Below are positions 11,117 to 20,416 of a DNA stretch of 64,000 nucleotides, one piece after another. Positions within the stretch are counted from its first letter, which is position 1; the number at the start of each line of letters is the position of its first letter. The notes under the pieces were generated by a model. It did no database searches, was not told the DNA's origin, and worked only from the letters and a program-made list of their open reading frames with translations. Both the position numbers and the translations under genes were made by a program. Source of the stretch: JBBRHH01 sp963788015 (GTDB lineage: Bacteria > Planctomycetota > Phycisphaerae > Tepidisphaerales > Tepidisphaeraceae); contig CAWBEY010000001.1 of NCBI GenBank assembly GCA_963788015.1, positions 682,001-746,000 on the forward strand. Direction: 5' to 3'.

Positions 11117-12110
11117 AACTGACTCTCGGGTCCACCACGGCCAGCAGAATCTCCGCGAGAAGATTCCCCAGCACCAGCATGATGCTCCCGATCAAAAACA
11201 CCGCCATCACCAGCGACTGGTCCTTGGCCCGCAGCGCCTCCAGGATTAACTGTCCCATCCCCGGGAAATTCAGCACGTTCTCCAGGAGCGCAGCGCCGCC
11301 AAACAATCCAGCAAATTCAAAACCCAGGATCGTCACCAGCGGATTGATGGCGTTGCGCAGCGCATGTTTGTAAACCACCCTGCTTTCACTCAAGCCCTTG
11401 GCCCGCGCCGTCACGACGTATTGTTCGCGCAGGCTTTCGAGCATCTTCCCCCGGCAGATCCGCTGAAGGCCGGCCATGGCAGCAAAAGTCAGCACCACCA
11501 CCGGGATCGCCAGGTGCGCGGAATAATCCTTCAGTTGGCCAAACATAGATAGCTGATCGTGTCCGCGGCTGCGCAAGCCCCCCGCCGGCAGCCAGTGATG
11601 CACGCCTGCCCACCACCACAGCAATAGCAGCCCCAGAAAAAAACCCGGTACGCTCATGCCAAAAAAGCTGAAGCTGCTCAGCAGCTTGTCGGGCCACTTA
11701 TAATGCCGCACAGCGGCGAACGTTCCCAGTGGAATCGCCACCATCCACGTAATGAAAAGCGTCACCAGGTTAAGCGCCAGCGTCGCCGGCAACCGATCTT
11801 TGATGACCCGCGAAACCGGCTGCTTGTACGAAATGCTTTTCCCCAGATTGCCCTGCAAAAGCCCCGGCTGATCATCCATCTTCAGCAGCTTCGGAATGCC
11901 GATCCAGTTCAGGTATTGCCGCACCGGGCTCTGATTCAATCCGAAGATGCGTTCCTGCTGCTCGATGTATTCTCGGCTGACGCGCGGATCGTCAAACTCG
12001 GCCGCCCCCGCCTTTCCCGGCGACGCCTTCAGGATCGTAAACGACACGATGGTCGACAGGAATATAAGCACGACGCCAAAGAGCAGGCGCCGGATCACGT
12101 ACTGTTTCAT
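11109..12110 (-). CDS. oppB: Oligopeptide ABC transporter permease, OppB type (set 2)
   Basis: A 333-residue permease with an N-terminal helix (about 8-28) and the family's GLNQSPVRQYLNWI segment, then five more helices. The EAA coupling loop is EQYVVTARAKGLSESRVVYKH, followed by LEVILN-type sequence (LLENVLNFPGMGQLILEAL) and the VVDPRVSYA end. Its ATG shares bases with the stop of the binding-protein gene before it (TAATG), and its own end overlaps the next permease, so sets are translated as coupled units. No odd residues were seen. Confidence 0.93.
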   Translation of the reverse strand: MKQYVIRRLLFGVVLIFLSTIVSFTILKASPGKAGAAEFDDPRVSREYIEQQERIFGLNQSPVRQYLNWIGIPKLLKMDDQPGLLQGNLGKSISYKQPVSRVIKDRLPATLALNLVTLFITWMVAIPLGTFAAVRHYKWPDKLLSSFSFFGMSVPGFFLGLLLLWWWAGVHHWLPAGGLRSRGHDQLSMFGQLKDYSAHLAIPVVVLTFAAMAGLQRICRGKMLESLREQYVVTARAKGLSESRVVYKHALRNAINPLVTILGFEFAGLFGGAALLENVLNFPGMGQLILEALRAKDQSLVMAVFLIGSIMLVLGNLLAEILLAVVDPRVSYA

Positions 12111-13903
12111 TACTTGGCGGCGTCCAGCAGAAAGATCTCTTCCTCATTGTGCAACAGTGGGTTCGAAGGCGCATTCGATGGAAAGATATTCCCAAACTTC
12201 CGCCGCAGCGCGATCACCCGCTCGCCCACCACCGTAAACACCTCGGGTTGCTCCTTGTACACAATGTCTACCCACTCGCGGTAAAGCTGCTTGCGCTTGG
12301 TCTTGTCCAGCTCCTGAATCCCATTCAAGAATATCTCGTCGATTCGCTTTTCCCAGGCAAAGCCCGGCGTCTTCTGGTTTGGCCACCACATGTGCAGGCG
12401 TCCAGAGCTTTTCCACACATTGGCGCCCCAGTGCGGATCCAGGCCGCCGGTGAAACCCATCACCACGCATTCCCAGTCGTAGGTGCGGTTCAGCTTCTCC
12501 ACCAGCAGGTTAAACTCCAGCGGCAGGGTGTTCACTTCCATGCCCAGCTTCGACAGGTCGGTGCGCACAAAATTGGCCGTCTCCTCCCGCACGTCATTCC
12601 CGGAGTTGGTGTTGATCGTGAATGAAACCTTGTGCCCCTGGTCATCCTGCAACACCCCGTTTTTCTCCTTCAACCCCATCTCCGCGAGCAACGCCTTGGC
12701 CTTGGCCGGATCGTATGCATACGCCTGATATCCCTCCTGCACGAACGGCCCGGTTCCCATCGTGAACGGCCCGGGCAGCGGGTATCCGAGGTTCCGCATC
12801 ACGTTCTTCACGAGCGCCCCGCGGTCAATGCCATACGAGATCGCCTGGCGAAACCGCGCGTCGCGAAACCAGTTCACTTTGTAATCGGCGACCTTCCCTT
12901 CCCTGGCCGCATCTGAATTCATATTGAACGCGACAAAGCTTGTCCCATAGTCCGGGCCAAGCTGATAGAGTGTGAAGTTGTCGGCATCCTGTTTTGGCCG
13001 CAACACCCCCACGTCCTTTCCAGAGCGCAGGCCGTAAACGTCGGTCTCCTGCCGCTGAAAGTGCAGCAGCGAGATGTTCTGGTCCTTCACGATCAGAAAA
13101 ACTTCAGCATCCAGATACGGCAGCGCGTTGCCGGCGGCGTCTTTCTTCCAGAACTTCGGATTGCGCTTGAGCGTCACATGATCTCCGCGCACGTATTCAC
13201 CCAGCATAAACGGCCCGGTACCCACCAGGTCTTCGGGCTTGGCGTCCGCGCCCATCGCGCCGCCAAATGAACCGTCGGCGACCAGCGGCGCGTACTTCTT
13301 CTGGCTCAATATTCCCATGGCCGCAAGCTGGTCCCAGATCGCGACTTTCACAGGCGTGACGAATTTGACGGTGTAGTCATCCACCGCCTCCACCTTCACA
13401 ATTTGCCCATCGAACGTCGCAATGTTCGCCATCGAGCACGGCCAGCGTGGGTCCTTCGACTTGTCCGGCCGCGATAGATCGTAAACCAGATCGTTCCATG
13501 TAAATACAACATCTCTCGAAGTGAACGGGCTGCCATCGTTAAACGTCACGTCCTTCCGCAGGTGGAACGTCCACGTCACCCCATCCCCGGCCACTTCCCA
13601 CTTCTCCGCCAACAGCGGCTTCACATCCCCCGTAAACGCATCCGACTCGGTCAAGCCCTGAAACATACGGCCGGTAAACGTCGTGGTGCTCGTCTCCGCG
13701 GCCACGACTGGATTGAAACTTTTTGGCTCTCCAAGCGAATCCAGCACCAATTGCCCGCCGCGCTTTCCCACCACGGGCTTGTACTGTTCGCTGGTGAGAA
13801 ACGGCACACCCACCTTTGGAATCGCCTTCGCTGGCGGGTCGGCCGCGTATGTGCTGCAACTCATCAGTAAAAGGATCAGGCAAAAACCCGTATAACGATT
13901 CAT
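12110..13903 (-). CDS. oppA: Extracellular solute-binding protein, family 5 (OppA-like lipoprotein), set 2
   Basis: A binding lipoprotein of about 597 residues. An upstream in-frame ATG exists at 13915, but the second ATG (13903, MNRYTGFCLILLLMSC) has GGAGAAAATA just before it and gives a clean signal ending in the lipobox LMSC. Family-5 hallmarks include GEPKSFNPVVA, LAEKWEV, VTWTFHLRKDVTFNDGSPF, DVVFTWNDL, VGTGPFMLGEYV and DARFRQAISYGIDR. The C-terminus has the family's EWVDIVYKEQPEVFTVV. The mature protein would be tethered to a membrane and deliver substrate to the set-2 permeases. No break is visible. Confidence 0.92.
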   Translation of the reverse strand: MNRYTGFCLILLLMSCSTYAADPPAKAIPKVGVPFLTSEQYKPVVGKRGGQLVLDSLGEPKSFNPVVAAETSTTTFTGRMFQGLTESDAFTGDVKPLLAEKWEVAGDGVTWTFHLRKDVTFNDGSPFTSRDVVFTWNDLVYDLSRPDKSKDPRWPCSMANIATFDGQIVKVEAVDDYTVKFVTPVKVAIWDQLAAMGILSQKKYAPLVADGSFGGAMGADAKPEDLVGTGPFMLGEYVRGDHVTLKRNPKFWKKDAAGNALPYLDAEVFLIVKDQNISLLHFQRQETDVYGLRSGKDVGVLRPKQDADNFTLYQLGPDYGTSFVAFNMNSDAAREGKVADYKVNWFRDARFRQAISYGIDRGALVKNVMRNLGYPLPGPFTMGTGPFVQEGYQAYAYDPAKAKALLAEMGLKEKNGVLQDDQGHKVSFTINTNSGNDVREETANFVRTDLSKLGMEVNTLPLEFNLLVEKLNRTYDWECVVMGFTGGLDPHWGANVWKSSGRLHMWWPNQKTPGFAWEKRIDEIFLNGIQELDKTKRKQLYREWVDIVYKEQPEVFTVVGERVIALRRKFGNIFPSNAPSNPLLHNEEEIFLLDAAK

Positions 13904-13924
13904 TATTTTCTCCATGCCGACGGC

Positions 13925-14869
13925 CTATATCTTAGCCGCTTCCCGCTTCGGATCGAACACGTCGCGCAGCCCGTCTCCGACAAAATTCAAACTCAGCAGC
14001 GTTACGGCCAGCAGGATGCACGGAAACAGCAGCAGCCACCAGCGGTTGTTCACGTGGTCCAGTTGCTTAAGCCCCTCCGACGCCAGTGACCCCCAACTCG
14101 GAACCGGCGGCTGAATCCCAACCCCCAGAAAACTCAGGAACGATTCCTGCAAAATCGCCGCCGGCACCACCAGGCTTGCATACACCGTGATCGGGCCAAC
14201 GAGATTGGGCAGAAGGTGATTCAAAAAGATGTGCCGCTCGCGCAGGCCGGCCGCTCGCGCTGCCTCGATAAACGGAAGCGTCCGCAGCGATAAAACCTGC
14301 CCTCGAATCACCCGCGCCATCGTCAGCCAGCTCACCGACCCAATGGCCAGGAACAGCACGATCAAATTCGCCGCCTTGGCGCTGAACACCCTGGCCAGTG
14401 GATCTTCAAAACCGATCTTGAATAATAGGATCAGGAGGATATACGGCAGGCCGTAAAGGATATCGACGCCGCGCATCAACAGTGCGTCGACCCAACCCCC
14501 GCGATACCCGGAAAAAAGACCCACACACACACCCACCACGGTGGCGATAAAGGCGGCCGCCAGCCCAATGCCAACGCTCACCGCACCGCCCATCAAGCAC
14601 CGCCCCAAAAGGCTTCGCCCGAGCATGTCGGTCCCAAGCATTCCGCCGCGTCCCGGCGGCTCGAACGAGATATCCGTCTTCTGATCGTTGTACGCGATGG
14701 CCCCCTTTGAACAGGCCGTCCAAGGCAGCGTCAACAAGCTGAGCAGCACGATGGCAAGCAGTATGCCCCCGCCGATGGCCACCCTCCGGCTTTCAAATGC
14801 CCGCCGCCACAGGTGCGGCGTCTCCACTGGTGGGGCGTCGGGATGGGTTAGGATGGCCGCGCGGGTCAT
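13925..14869 (-). CDS. oppC: Oligopeptide ABC transporter permease, OppC type (set 1)
   Basis: A 314-residue OppC-type permease of normal length. The first helix (about 34-52) is followed by a short loop and MLGTDMLGRSLLGRCLMGG, the LGTD-x-x-GRD-like signature. Five further helices follow, the EAA loop is LPFIEAARAAGLRERHIFLNH, and the end is LNFVGDGLRDVFDPKREA. It starts within the stop of the preceding OppB gene (ATGA) and ends nine bases before the extended start of the set-2 binding protein, so sets 1 and 2 are probably on one transcript. Confidence 0.93.
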   Translation of the reverse strand: MTRAAILTHPDAPPVETPHLWRRAFESRRVAIGGGILLAIVLLSLLTLPWTACSKGAIAYNDQKTDISFEPPGRGGMLGTDMLGRSLLGRCLMGGAVSVGIGLAAAFIATVVGVCVGLFSGYRGGWVDALLMRGVDILYGLPYILLILLFKIGFEDPLARVFSAKAANLIVLFLAIGSVSWLTMARVIRGQVLSLRTLPFIEAARAAGLRERHIFLNHLLPNLVGPITVYASLVVPAAILQESFLSFLGVGIQPPVPSWGSLASEGLKQLDHVNNRWWLLLFPCILLAVTLLSLNFVGDGLRDVFDPKREAAKI

Positions 14870-15792
14870 ACTTTTGCCCCCACCACAATGCGCGGATCGA
14901 AAAATACATAAGCGAGATCGACCAGCAGATTCAATCCCAGCAGCAGCACCGAATAAACCATGATGATCCCCAGGATCAACGTCTGGTCTCGATTCAGGAT
15001 GCTGTTCACAAAATGTGATCCCAGCCCCGGAATGTTAAATACCTTTTCGATCACGAACGATCCCGTCAACGTCCCGGCCGTCGCCGGGCCAAGATAAGTC
15101 AGCACCGGCAGGAACGCGTTTCGGAGGCAATGTTTCCAGATCACCATGCTCCGCGAAAGCCCCTTGGCGCGGGCGGTGCGCACGAAATCCGAGCTGATCA
15201 CGTCCAGCATCGCCACCCGCGTCAGCCGGGCGATATAGGCCATCGGCGCAAGCGACAGCGCCACGCCCGGCAACACCAGATCGCTGAAATGCCCCCAGCG
15301 CCCAATTGGAAATATCCGCCACGTCACGCAAAACACAATCAGCAGCACCGCCCCCACAACAAAGGCCGGGATGCTGATGCCGATGAGCGCGATCGACAAG
15401 CTGAAAAAGTCAAAGAACCCGCCGCGCCGCACGGCCGCCAGCGCCCCGATGGCCACCCCGGAGACGATGGCGATTACCAGCGCAAACAGCCCAAGCGTTA
15501 CCGAGATCGGCAAGGACACGCTGATGATCTCGTTGACCGTGAAATCATTGGCCAGCGACGCCCCGAAATCCCCCTGCATCGCCCGCAGCGGATAATAGGC
15601 CATGAATGCGGCCGGATTGCCTACGTGAAAGCGCGCTTCCATGGCGGCCTTTACCGTCGGCGAGATCTTCCGGTCGGTTTTTTCAAACGGGTTTCCCGGC
15701 ACCAGCCACGTCATGAAAAACGTGATCAGATAAATGATTGCCAGCACCAGCGGAAACTGTGCCAGCCGAAAAAGTGCGGTGCGAAGTTGCAT
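14866..15792 (-). CDS. oppB: Oligopeptide ABC transporter permease, OppB type (set 1)
   Basis: A 308-residue OppB-type permease. It opens with a helix (about 13-30) and the conserved LVPGNPF segment, then has five more helices. The EAA loop reads SDFVRTARAKGLSRSMVIWKH and is followed by FVIEKVFNIPGLGSHFVNSI, both standard. The end, VDLAYVFFDPRIVVG, is the family's DPR terminus. Its ATG overlaps the stop of the set-1 binding protein and its stop overlaps the OppC gene, so translation is coupled on both sides. Confidence 0.94.
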   Translation of the reverse strand: MQLRTALFRLAQFPLVLAIIYLITFFMTWLVPGNPFEKTDRKISPTVKAAMEARFHVGNPAAFMAYYPLRAMQGDFGASLANDFTVNEIISVSLPISVTLGLFALVIAIVSGVAIGALAAVRRGGFFDFFSLSIALIGISIPAFVVGAVLLIVFCVTWRIFPIGRWGHFSDLVLPGVALSLAPMAYIARLTRVAMLDVISSDFVRTARAKGLSRSMVIWKHCLRNAFLPVLTYLGPATAGTLTGSFVIEKVFNIPGLGSHFVNSILNRDQTLILGIIMVYSVLLLGLNLLVDLAYVFFDPRIVVGAKV

Positions 15793-17486
15793 CAGCGCCG
15801 CACCTCCACCGTATGCAGCATCACCATGTTGCGCGGGTTGAGCGGCAGCCCCTTTACGTTCTCCCGGATCATGTACGCATTCACAAGGTGATACAGCGGG
15901 ATGATCGGCATCTCGTCACACAAGATCTGCTCGGCCTGGCTGAGCAGCACCAACCGCTTGCCCGGATCGCGCTCCTTGGCGGCCTGTGCGCACAGGTCAT
16001 CGTAAGCTGGATTTTTCCAGTCGGAATCGTTGTTGCCGCTGTCTGAAAGATACTTATCCGAGAACGTCGACACATCGTTGTAATCGCCCGTCCACCCGCC
16101 GCGCGAGATCGTGAATTCCTTGGTGTGAACGCGCTTGCGAAACGTGTTGATCTCCACGCCGTTGCTGTCCACGCGCACGTGCAGGTTCTCCTCCCACTGC
16201 CGCGCAGCATTCTGCGCCACCATCGTGTGCTCCCCCTCGTTATTGAATAGCAGCGACACCACCGGAAACCCCTTCCCATCCGGATAGCCGGCCGCCGCCA
16301 GAAGCCGCCGCGCCCCTTCCGGATCAAACCCAATTCCCCTGGGCGTCGGATAGCCCGGAAACAAACCGGGCGGAACAAAATGCGTCGCCTGCGGCTGATC
16401 GAGCTGGCCGATCCGGTCGACGATGGGCTTGCGATCGATGGCCATTGAAAAAGCCTGCCGCACCCGCACATCCGCGAAGGGATTGGCCGACCCATCCGGC
16501 AATTTCGGGCCGCAGTTGATCGAGTAAAAGTAAGTTCCAAATCCCGGAAACTTATGCACGTCCTTCCGCCCCTTGGCCAGCAACCCCGCGGCCACGTCAT
16601 TGGAAACGCCGGCCAGCCAGTCCACCGAATCCGTCTCATATTTCAGAAACGCAGTCTCCAGTTCCGGCACGCTCAGTTGATCGACGATCCGGCTCTTCAC
16701 CGCCCCCTTGTCGCGATAATAAGGCGAAGCCACCAGGCGCAAACGCTTCTTAAACTCCCACAGCGTCAACTGGTACGGCCCATTGCCCACCAAGTCCGGC
16801 GGATGCGTAAACGCCTGCTCGTACGTCACCACGCCCGTCGCCGGATTCGACACCGCGAACTTTCGCATCGACGGCTCGTGCAACGGAAAAAACGCCGGAA
16901 ACGCACAAAGATCAAGGAAGAACGCCACCGGCTGCGTCAACGTTACGCGCAGGGTTCGGTCATCCAATATCTCAATACCCACCGAAGCAAAATCCGCGGG
17001 GCGGGTTGTCGCGCCGTTGCCGCGAGCCTCGGCCGCCGCCTGGTAATCGTTTTCGTATTGGGTCGCGCCCCGAATGTAATGCAGCAGGTATGTATATTCG
17101 CCAGGCTCTTCCAGCGACCGTCGCCATGCGAACACAAAATCTCGCGCCAGCAGCGGATCGCCGTTGCACCAGCGGGCGTTGTCGCGAATGTGAAAAGTGT
17201 AAACAGTCCCGTCCGCGCTGATTTTGGCCGCCTCGGACGCGCCTGGAATCGCTCCCATCGTCTGTTCATCCGTCGTATCGAGCGTATAAAGCCCCTCCCA
17301 AACCGCATAAGCCAGCCGGATATCCTGAAGCCAGGACATGCTCTTGGGATCAAGGGTGTTGATGTCTCCCCGATTGATAAAAACAAAGTCGGCCGGAGCC
17401 TCGTGTTGTCCCGCCGCCCCCGACCAGACCATGGCCGCAATCAGCAGCAGGATCAGGCCGGCGGGAATAGCTAGAAGTCGCGACAT
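15792..17486 (-). CDS. oppA: Extracellular solute-binding protein, family 5 (OppA-like), set 1
   Basis: A 564-residue peptide-binding protein with an N-terminal signal or anchor (MSRLLAIPAGLILLLIAAMV). The mature part begins with FVFINRGDINTLDPKSMSW, close to classical OppA. It continues with WNDGDP-like ARWCNGDPLLARDFVFAWRR, VGNGPYQLTLWEF, DVRVRQAFSMAIDR and a C-terminal CDEMPIIPLYHLVNAYMI, all typical of oligopeptide binding proteins. It is the first transporter gene of the operon, 18 bases after the hypothetical secreted protein. Of the three binding proteins it is the closest to the OppA type; the other two could bind other oligomers. Confidence 0.93.
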   Translation of the reverse strand: MSRLLAIPAGLILLLIAAMVWSGAAGQHEAPADFVFINRGDINTLDPKSMSWLQDIRLAYAVWEGLYTLDTTDEQTMGAIPGASEAAKISADGTVYTFHIRDNARWCNGDPLLARDFVFAWRRSLEEPGEYTYLLHYIRGATQYENDYQAAAEARGNGATTRPADFASVGIEILDDRTLRVTLTQPVAFFLDLCAFPAFFPLHEPSMRKFAVSNPATGVVTYEQAFTHPPDLVGNGPYQLTLWEFKKRLRLVASPYYRDKGAVKSRIVDQLSVPELETAFLKYETDSVDWLAGVSNDVAAGLLAKGRKDVHKFPGFGTYFYSINCGPKLPDGSANPFADVRVRQAFSMAIDRKPIVDRIGQLDQPQATHFVPPGLFPGYPTPRGIGFDPEGARRLLAAAGYPDGKGFPVVSLLFNNEGEHTMVAQNAARQWEENLHVRVDSNGVEINTFRKRVHTKEFTISRGGWTGDYNDVSTFSDKYLSDSGNNDSDWKNPAYDDLCAQAAKERDPGKRLVLLSQAEQILCDEMPIIPLYHLVNAYMIRENVKGLPLNPRNMVMLHTVEVRR

Positions 17487-17504
17487 CAGCGAGTCGCCCC
17501 CACG

Positions 17505-18600
17505 TCAATGCTCCGCATTCGCCAGCGCCGGTGCGGGCTGCAAATCCTTCAAGCCATCCAGGGCTTTGATCGCATCATGGATCGGCTTCACGGCCTGTTG
17601 AATGTCGGCCGCCGACGGCACGGGCGGCAGGTTCATCGCCGGCGCGAGCGCGGCCGCGAACGCGGCATTTCCGTTCGCGGGGGGCATGAAGTTCAGACAC
17701 TGTGCACAGTATTTCACCTGCGCGCCCAGGGCCGGCAACTGCTCTTTGCTGTCAGGCTTCTGAGCATGCTGCGAGATCAACTCCAGCATGTTGGATGTAG
17801 ACTGCATGGCCGACAGACGCTGCGCGGGCTGCATCGCATCCCAGATGTTCTTCCGAGTTAGCGCGAACACCGGCTTGCCATCCACCCCCACCTCATCAGG
17901 CACACCCTTCTTGTATTGCTCCGCACGGGCCGCCAGCACATCCAGCATCACCGGCACCAGCGCCGCGGCCACCGCCGGCGTCTGGTTCAGCGGATCAAGC
18001 GCGTTGTATCCCTCGTCGGCCACCATCGTGCTCGGATGATTCTTCACGGCCGGGGCGATTTCTTTCAGAAGAGGGCTCGGCTGCCCGATGACCAGTGAAT
18101 TAAGAACCACCGGCTTGGCCGCCCGAAGGCCCCACATGGTCACCGCGTCGGGCTGACCCGCCGCCAGAAACGTACTGATCACCGGCGCCAGACGCCAGCT
18201 GGGCCCGACATCCGCGATGCGCGACACCACGATGGCCGCGTTCAGGCGTGCACGAATGCTGGCCTTCGCGATTGGCCCCGCGCCATTGGTCATGGCCGTG
18301 CTGAGCTGGTTGGCGTATTCATCAAGGAAAAATACCGTCGCCACCGCCCCATTCACCATCTTAGTTTCCCCCACCAGCGCCTCTGCGCGCTCCTTTTTGA
18401 GCCGATGGTTTGCTGTCATCCGCCAGGAGCGGTAGTTGCTGGGCCAAAAAATTCGAGATCAGTGTTTTGTCAGCGGCCGACAGTTCGTTCTTCGACTTCA
18501 GCTCATCTGGGATTAAACCCGAAGCCAGCAGGCGCGACTGACCGGCCAACACGCCAACCATCACACCAGCAATGACGAGAACACGATGGCAAAACTTCAT
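17505..18600 (-). CDS. Hypothetical secreted protein, first gene before the opp operon (frameshifted)
   Basis: A protein of about 360 residues that I do not recognise. The 5' part (from 18600) encodes MKFCHRVLVIAGVMVGVLAG, a clear signal peptide, then NELSAADKTLISNFLAQQLPLL. Near 18400 the frame changes and the protein continues as LVGETKMVNGAVATVFFLDEY and so on to the stop at 17505. The rest is helical and alanine-rich with no cysteine-rich or catalytic motif, and ends with a predicted alpha-helical tail. A CAQCLNF stretch holds the only CxxC. It precedes oppA of set 1 by 18 bases on the same strand, so it may be co-transcribed and act in the periplasm; function is unknown. Confidence 0.6.
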
Positions 18601-18815
18601 GCGCGATTCCCCGAAGTTGGCGACAGCAGAACCTCCGCATGGCCGCCGTTAAATGACCACACGCAAGTTATCACAGGCACAAAACAGTGTCAATTCTGAC
18701 AAGCCTTTGCCGTCGCCCTGCCTCGTTCTTTTTTTCTTAAGAACCCGCAACTTGCATCCAACCGCAGTAGCAGTTATAAAAATTGCTTCAGATCATTTTT
18801 TACAGGGTCGCTTCT

Positions 18816-20402
18816 ATGAGCTTAGTTTCTCATCGCGGCCTGCCTACGCGCTTTCAGGGCTTTGCGTTGGGCATGCTGTTATCGCTTCCCCATCTCCTGT
18901 TTGCGGCTCCCACTACGCTGCCCTCGGCGCCAGGGGTCGCTGATCAGGCCGCCGTCGAAAAAGTCATCAAAGACATTTATAAAACGGAGTTCGCGCAAAC
19001 CGATCCCGCTGAAAAAGAGCTCGCTCGCCAGCAAACTGCTCGAAGAAGCAAAACAAAACGGCAGCGATCCCAAAGCGCAATTCGTTCTGTTGCGTAACGC
19101 TCGCGACCTGGCCGCTGATGCCGGCGACGTCGAAACCTCCATGACCGCGATCAACCGGCTGGCTGCTACTTTCAATGTCGATGCCATCGACATGAAGCTC
19201 ACGGCCCTGGTCCGAAGCGGAAAATCCACCTCCGCCTCGACTGGAACCGCAATCGTCACTGCTGCGGGCGGGGTGCTCGAAAGCATCGTCGCCTCCAATC
19301 AGTTCTCCGACCTGGCGAGGGTCAGTGTGCTGGCGGAATCGCCCGCGGTACTGCGCCAGTGGCGGGGCTATTGCACTCAATTCCCGTGTCAATGAAGTAC
19401 GCACGATTTCCGCTCAATTCGAGAAGGCTGCCGCGATCTTTGATAAGCTCAAAATCAACCCAACTGATCCCGAAGCGAATCTCGCAGCCGGCAAATTCCT
19501 CTGTTTCTTCAAAGGCGATTGGACCCAGGGTCTACAGAATCTGGCTAAAGGTTCTGATGCCGACCTCAAACAGCACTCGCTCACCGACCTGGGCGTTCCC
19601 GACAACGAGGATGGGTTTAAAAGGCTTGCCGACGCCTGGTGGGCAATCGCCGACACTCAGGATGCCGCCTGCCGCCGCCAAATCCGATCCCACGCCGCCG
19701 ACTGGTACGAACAGGCGGCAAGCCGCCCTCATCGGCCTGGAAAAAACCATGGCCGAAAAACGCATCGCCGAAGGCCATCCCAATGGCGCAGCCAGTCCAG
19801 ACAAAACTGCCAGCAGTGCCGGTGTCAGCACCGGCGCTACGGGCCGCACCATCAATCTCATCCCCCTCATTGATCCCAGGCGCGACGGTGTTCGCGGCGA
19901 CTGGCAAGTCGAAAATGGCCAGCTTTCGACCATCAGTGGCTCGCTGTGCCCCCGTGTCACCATCCCCTACGCGCCCCCGGAGGAATACGACATCAAGATC
20001 GAGTGGACGCAGGGCAAAACCCGCAATGCGATCTTTATCGTGCTGACGAAAAACAATTCAAACTTCGCCTTCCACATCCCCACCAGGGCCGGCGAGGCCG
20101 CCGGGATCGATGGCGTTGCCCGTAAACGCATCGAGGAAGTGCCCTGCGCCGTTCCCATCAAGGCGGCGCTGGCGGCCGACGTCAAACACACCGCCATTGC
20201 CCAGGTTCGCCAGGACGGCGTGACCGGCATCATCGACGGTCAGCCCATCGTCCACTTCAAAACCGACTATAAAGATCTAAGCCTCGGCGGATTTCGACAC
20301 ATGAAAAACAGCTCGGCCCTGGGCATCGGCTGTGATGACCCCACCGTCTTCACCAAAATCCAGATCGTCGAAGTAAAAGGCGCCGGCAAACCTTTGAATT
20401 AA
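18816..20402 (+). CDS. Secreted planctomycete-type protein with helical repeats and a C-terminal concanavalin/DUF1080-like domain (frameshifted)
   Basis: A protein of about 525 residues over three frames. It begins with a signal peptide (MSLVSHRGLPTRFQGFALGM, cleavage near FAAPTTLPS). An alpha-helical part follows with ASKLLEEAKQ...AQFVLLRNARDLAADAGD and NLAAGKFLCFFKGDWTQGL, then LADAWWAIADTQD. This motif set recurs in planctomycete secreted proteins that also carry carbohydrate-binding modules. The C-terminal 190 residues (from about 19840) contain INLIPLIDP...GDWQVENGQL and PPEEYDIKIEWTQG, a beta-sandwich resembling LamG/DUF1080. Breaks lie near 19020, 19350 and 19710. It is probably co-transcribed with the protease gene 14 bases downstream. 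The role is unknown. Confidence 0.65.
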
Positions 20403-20416
20403 CACGGATCATCCTT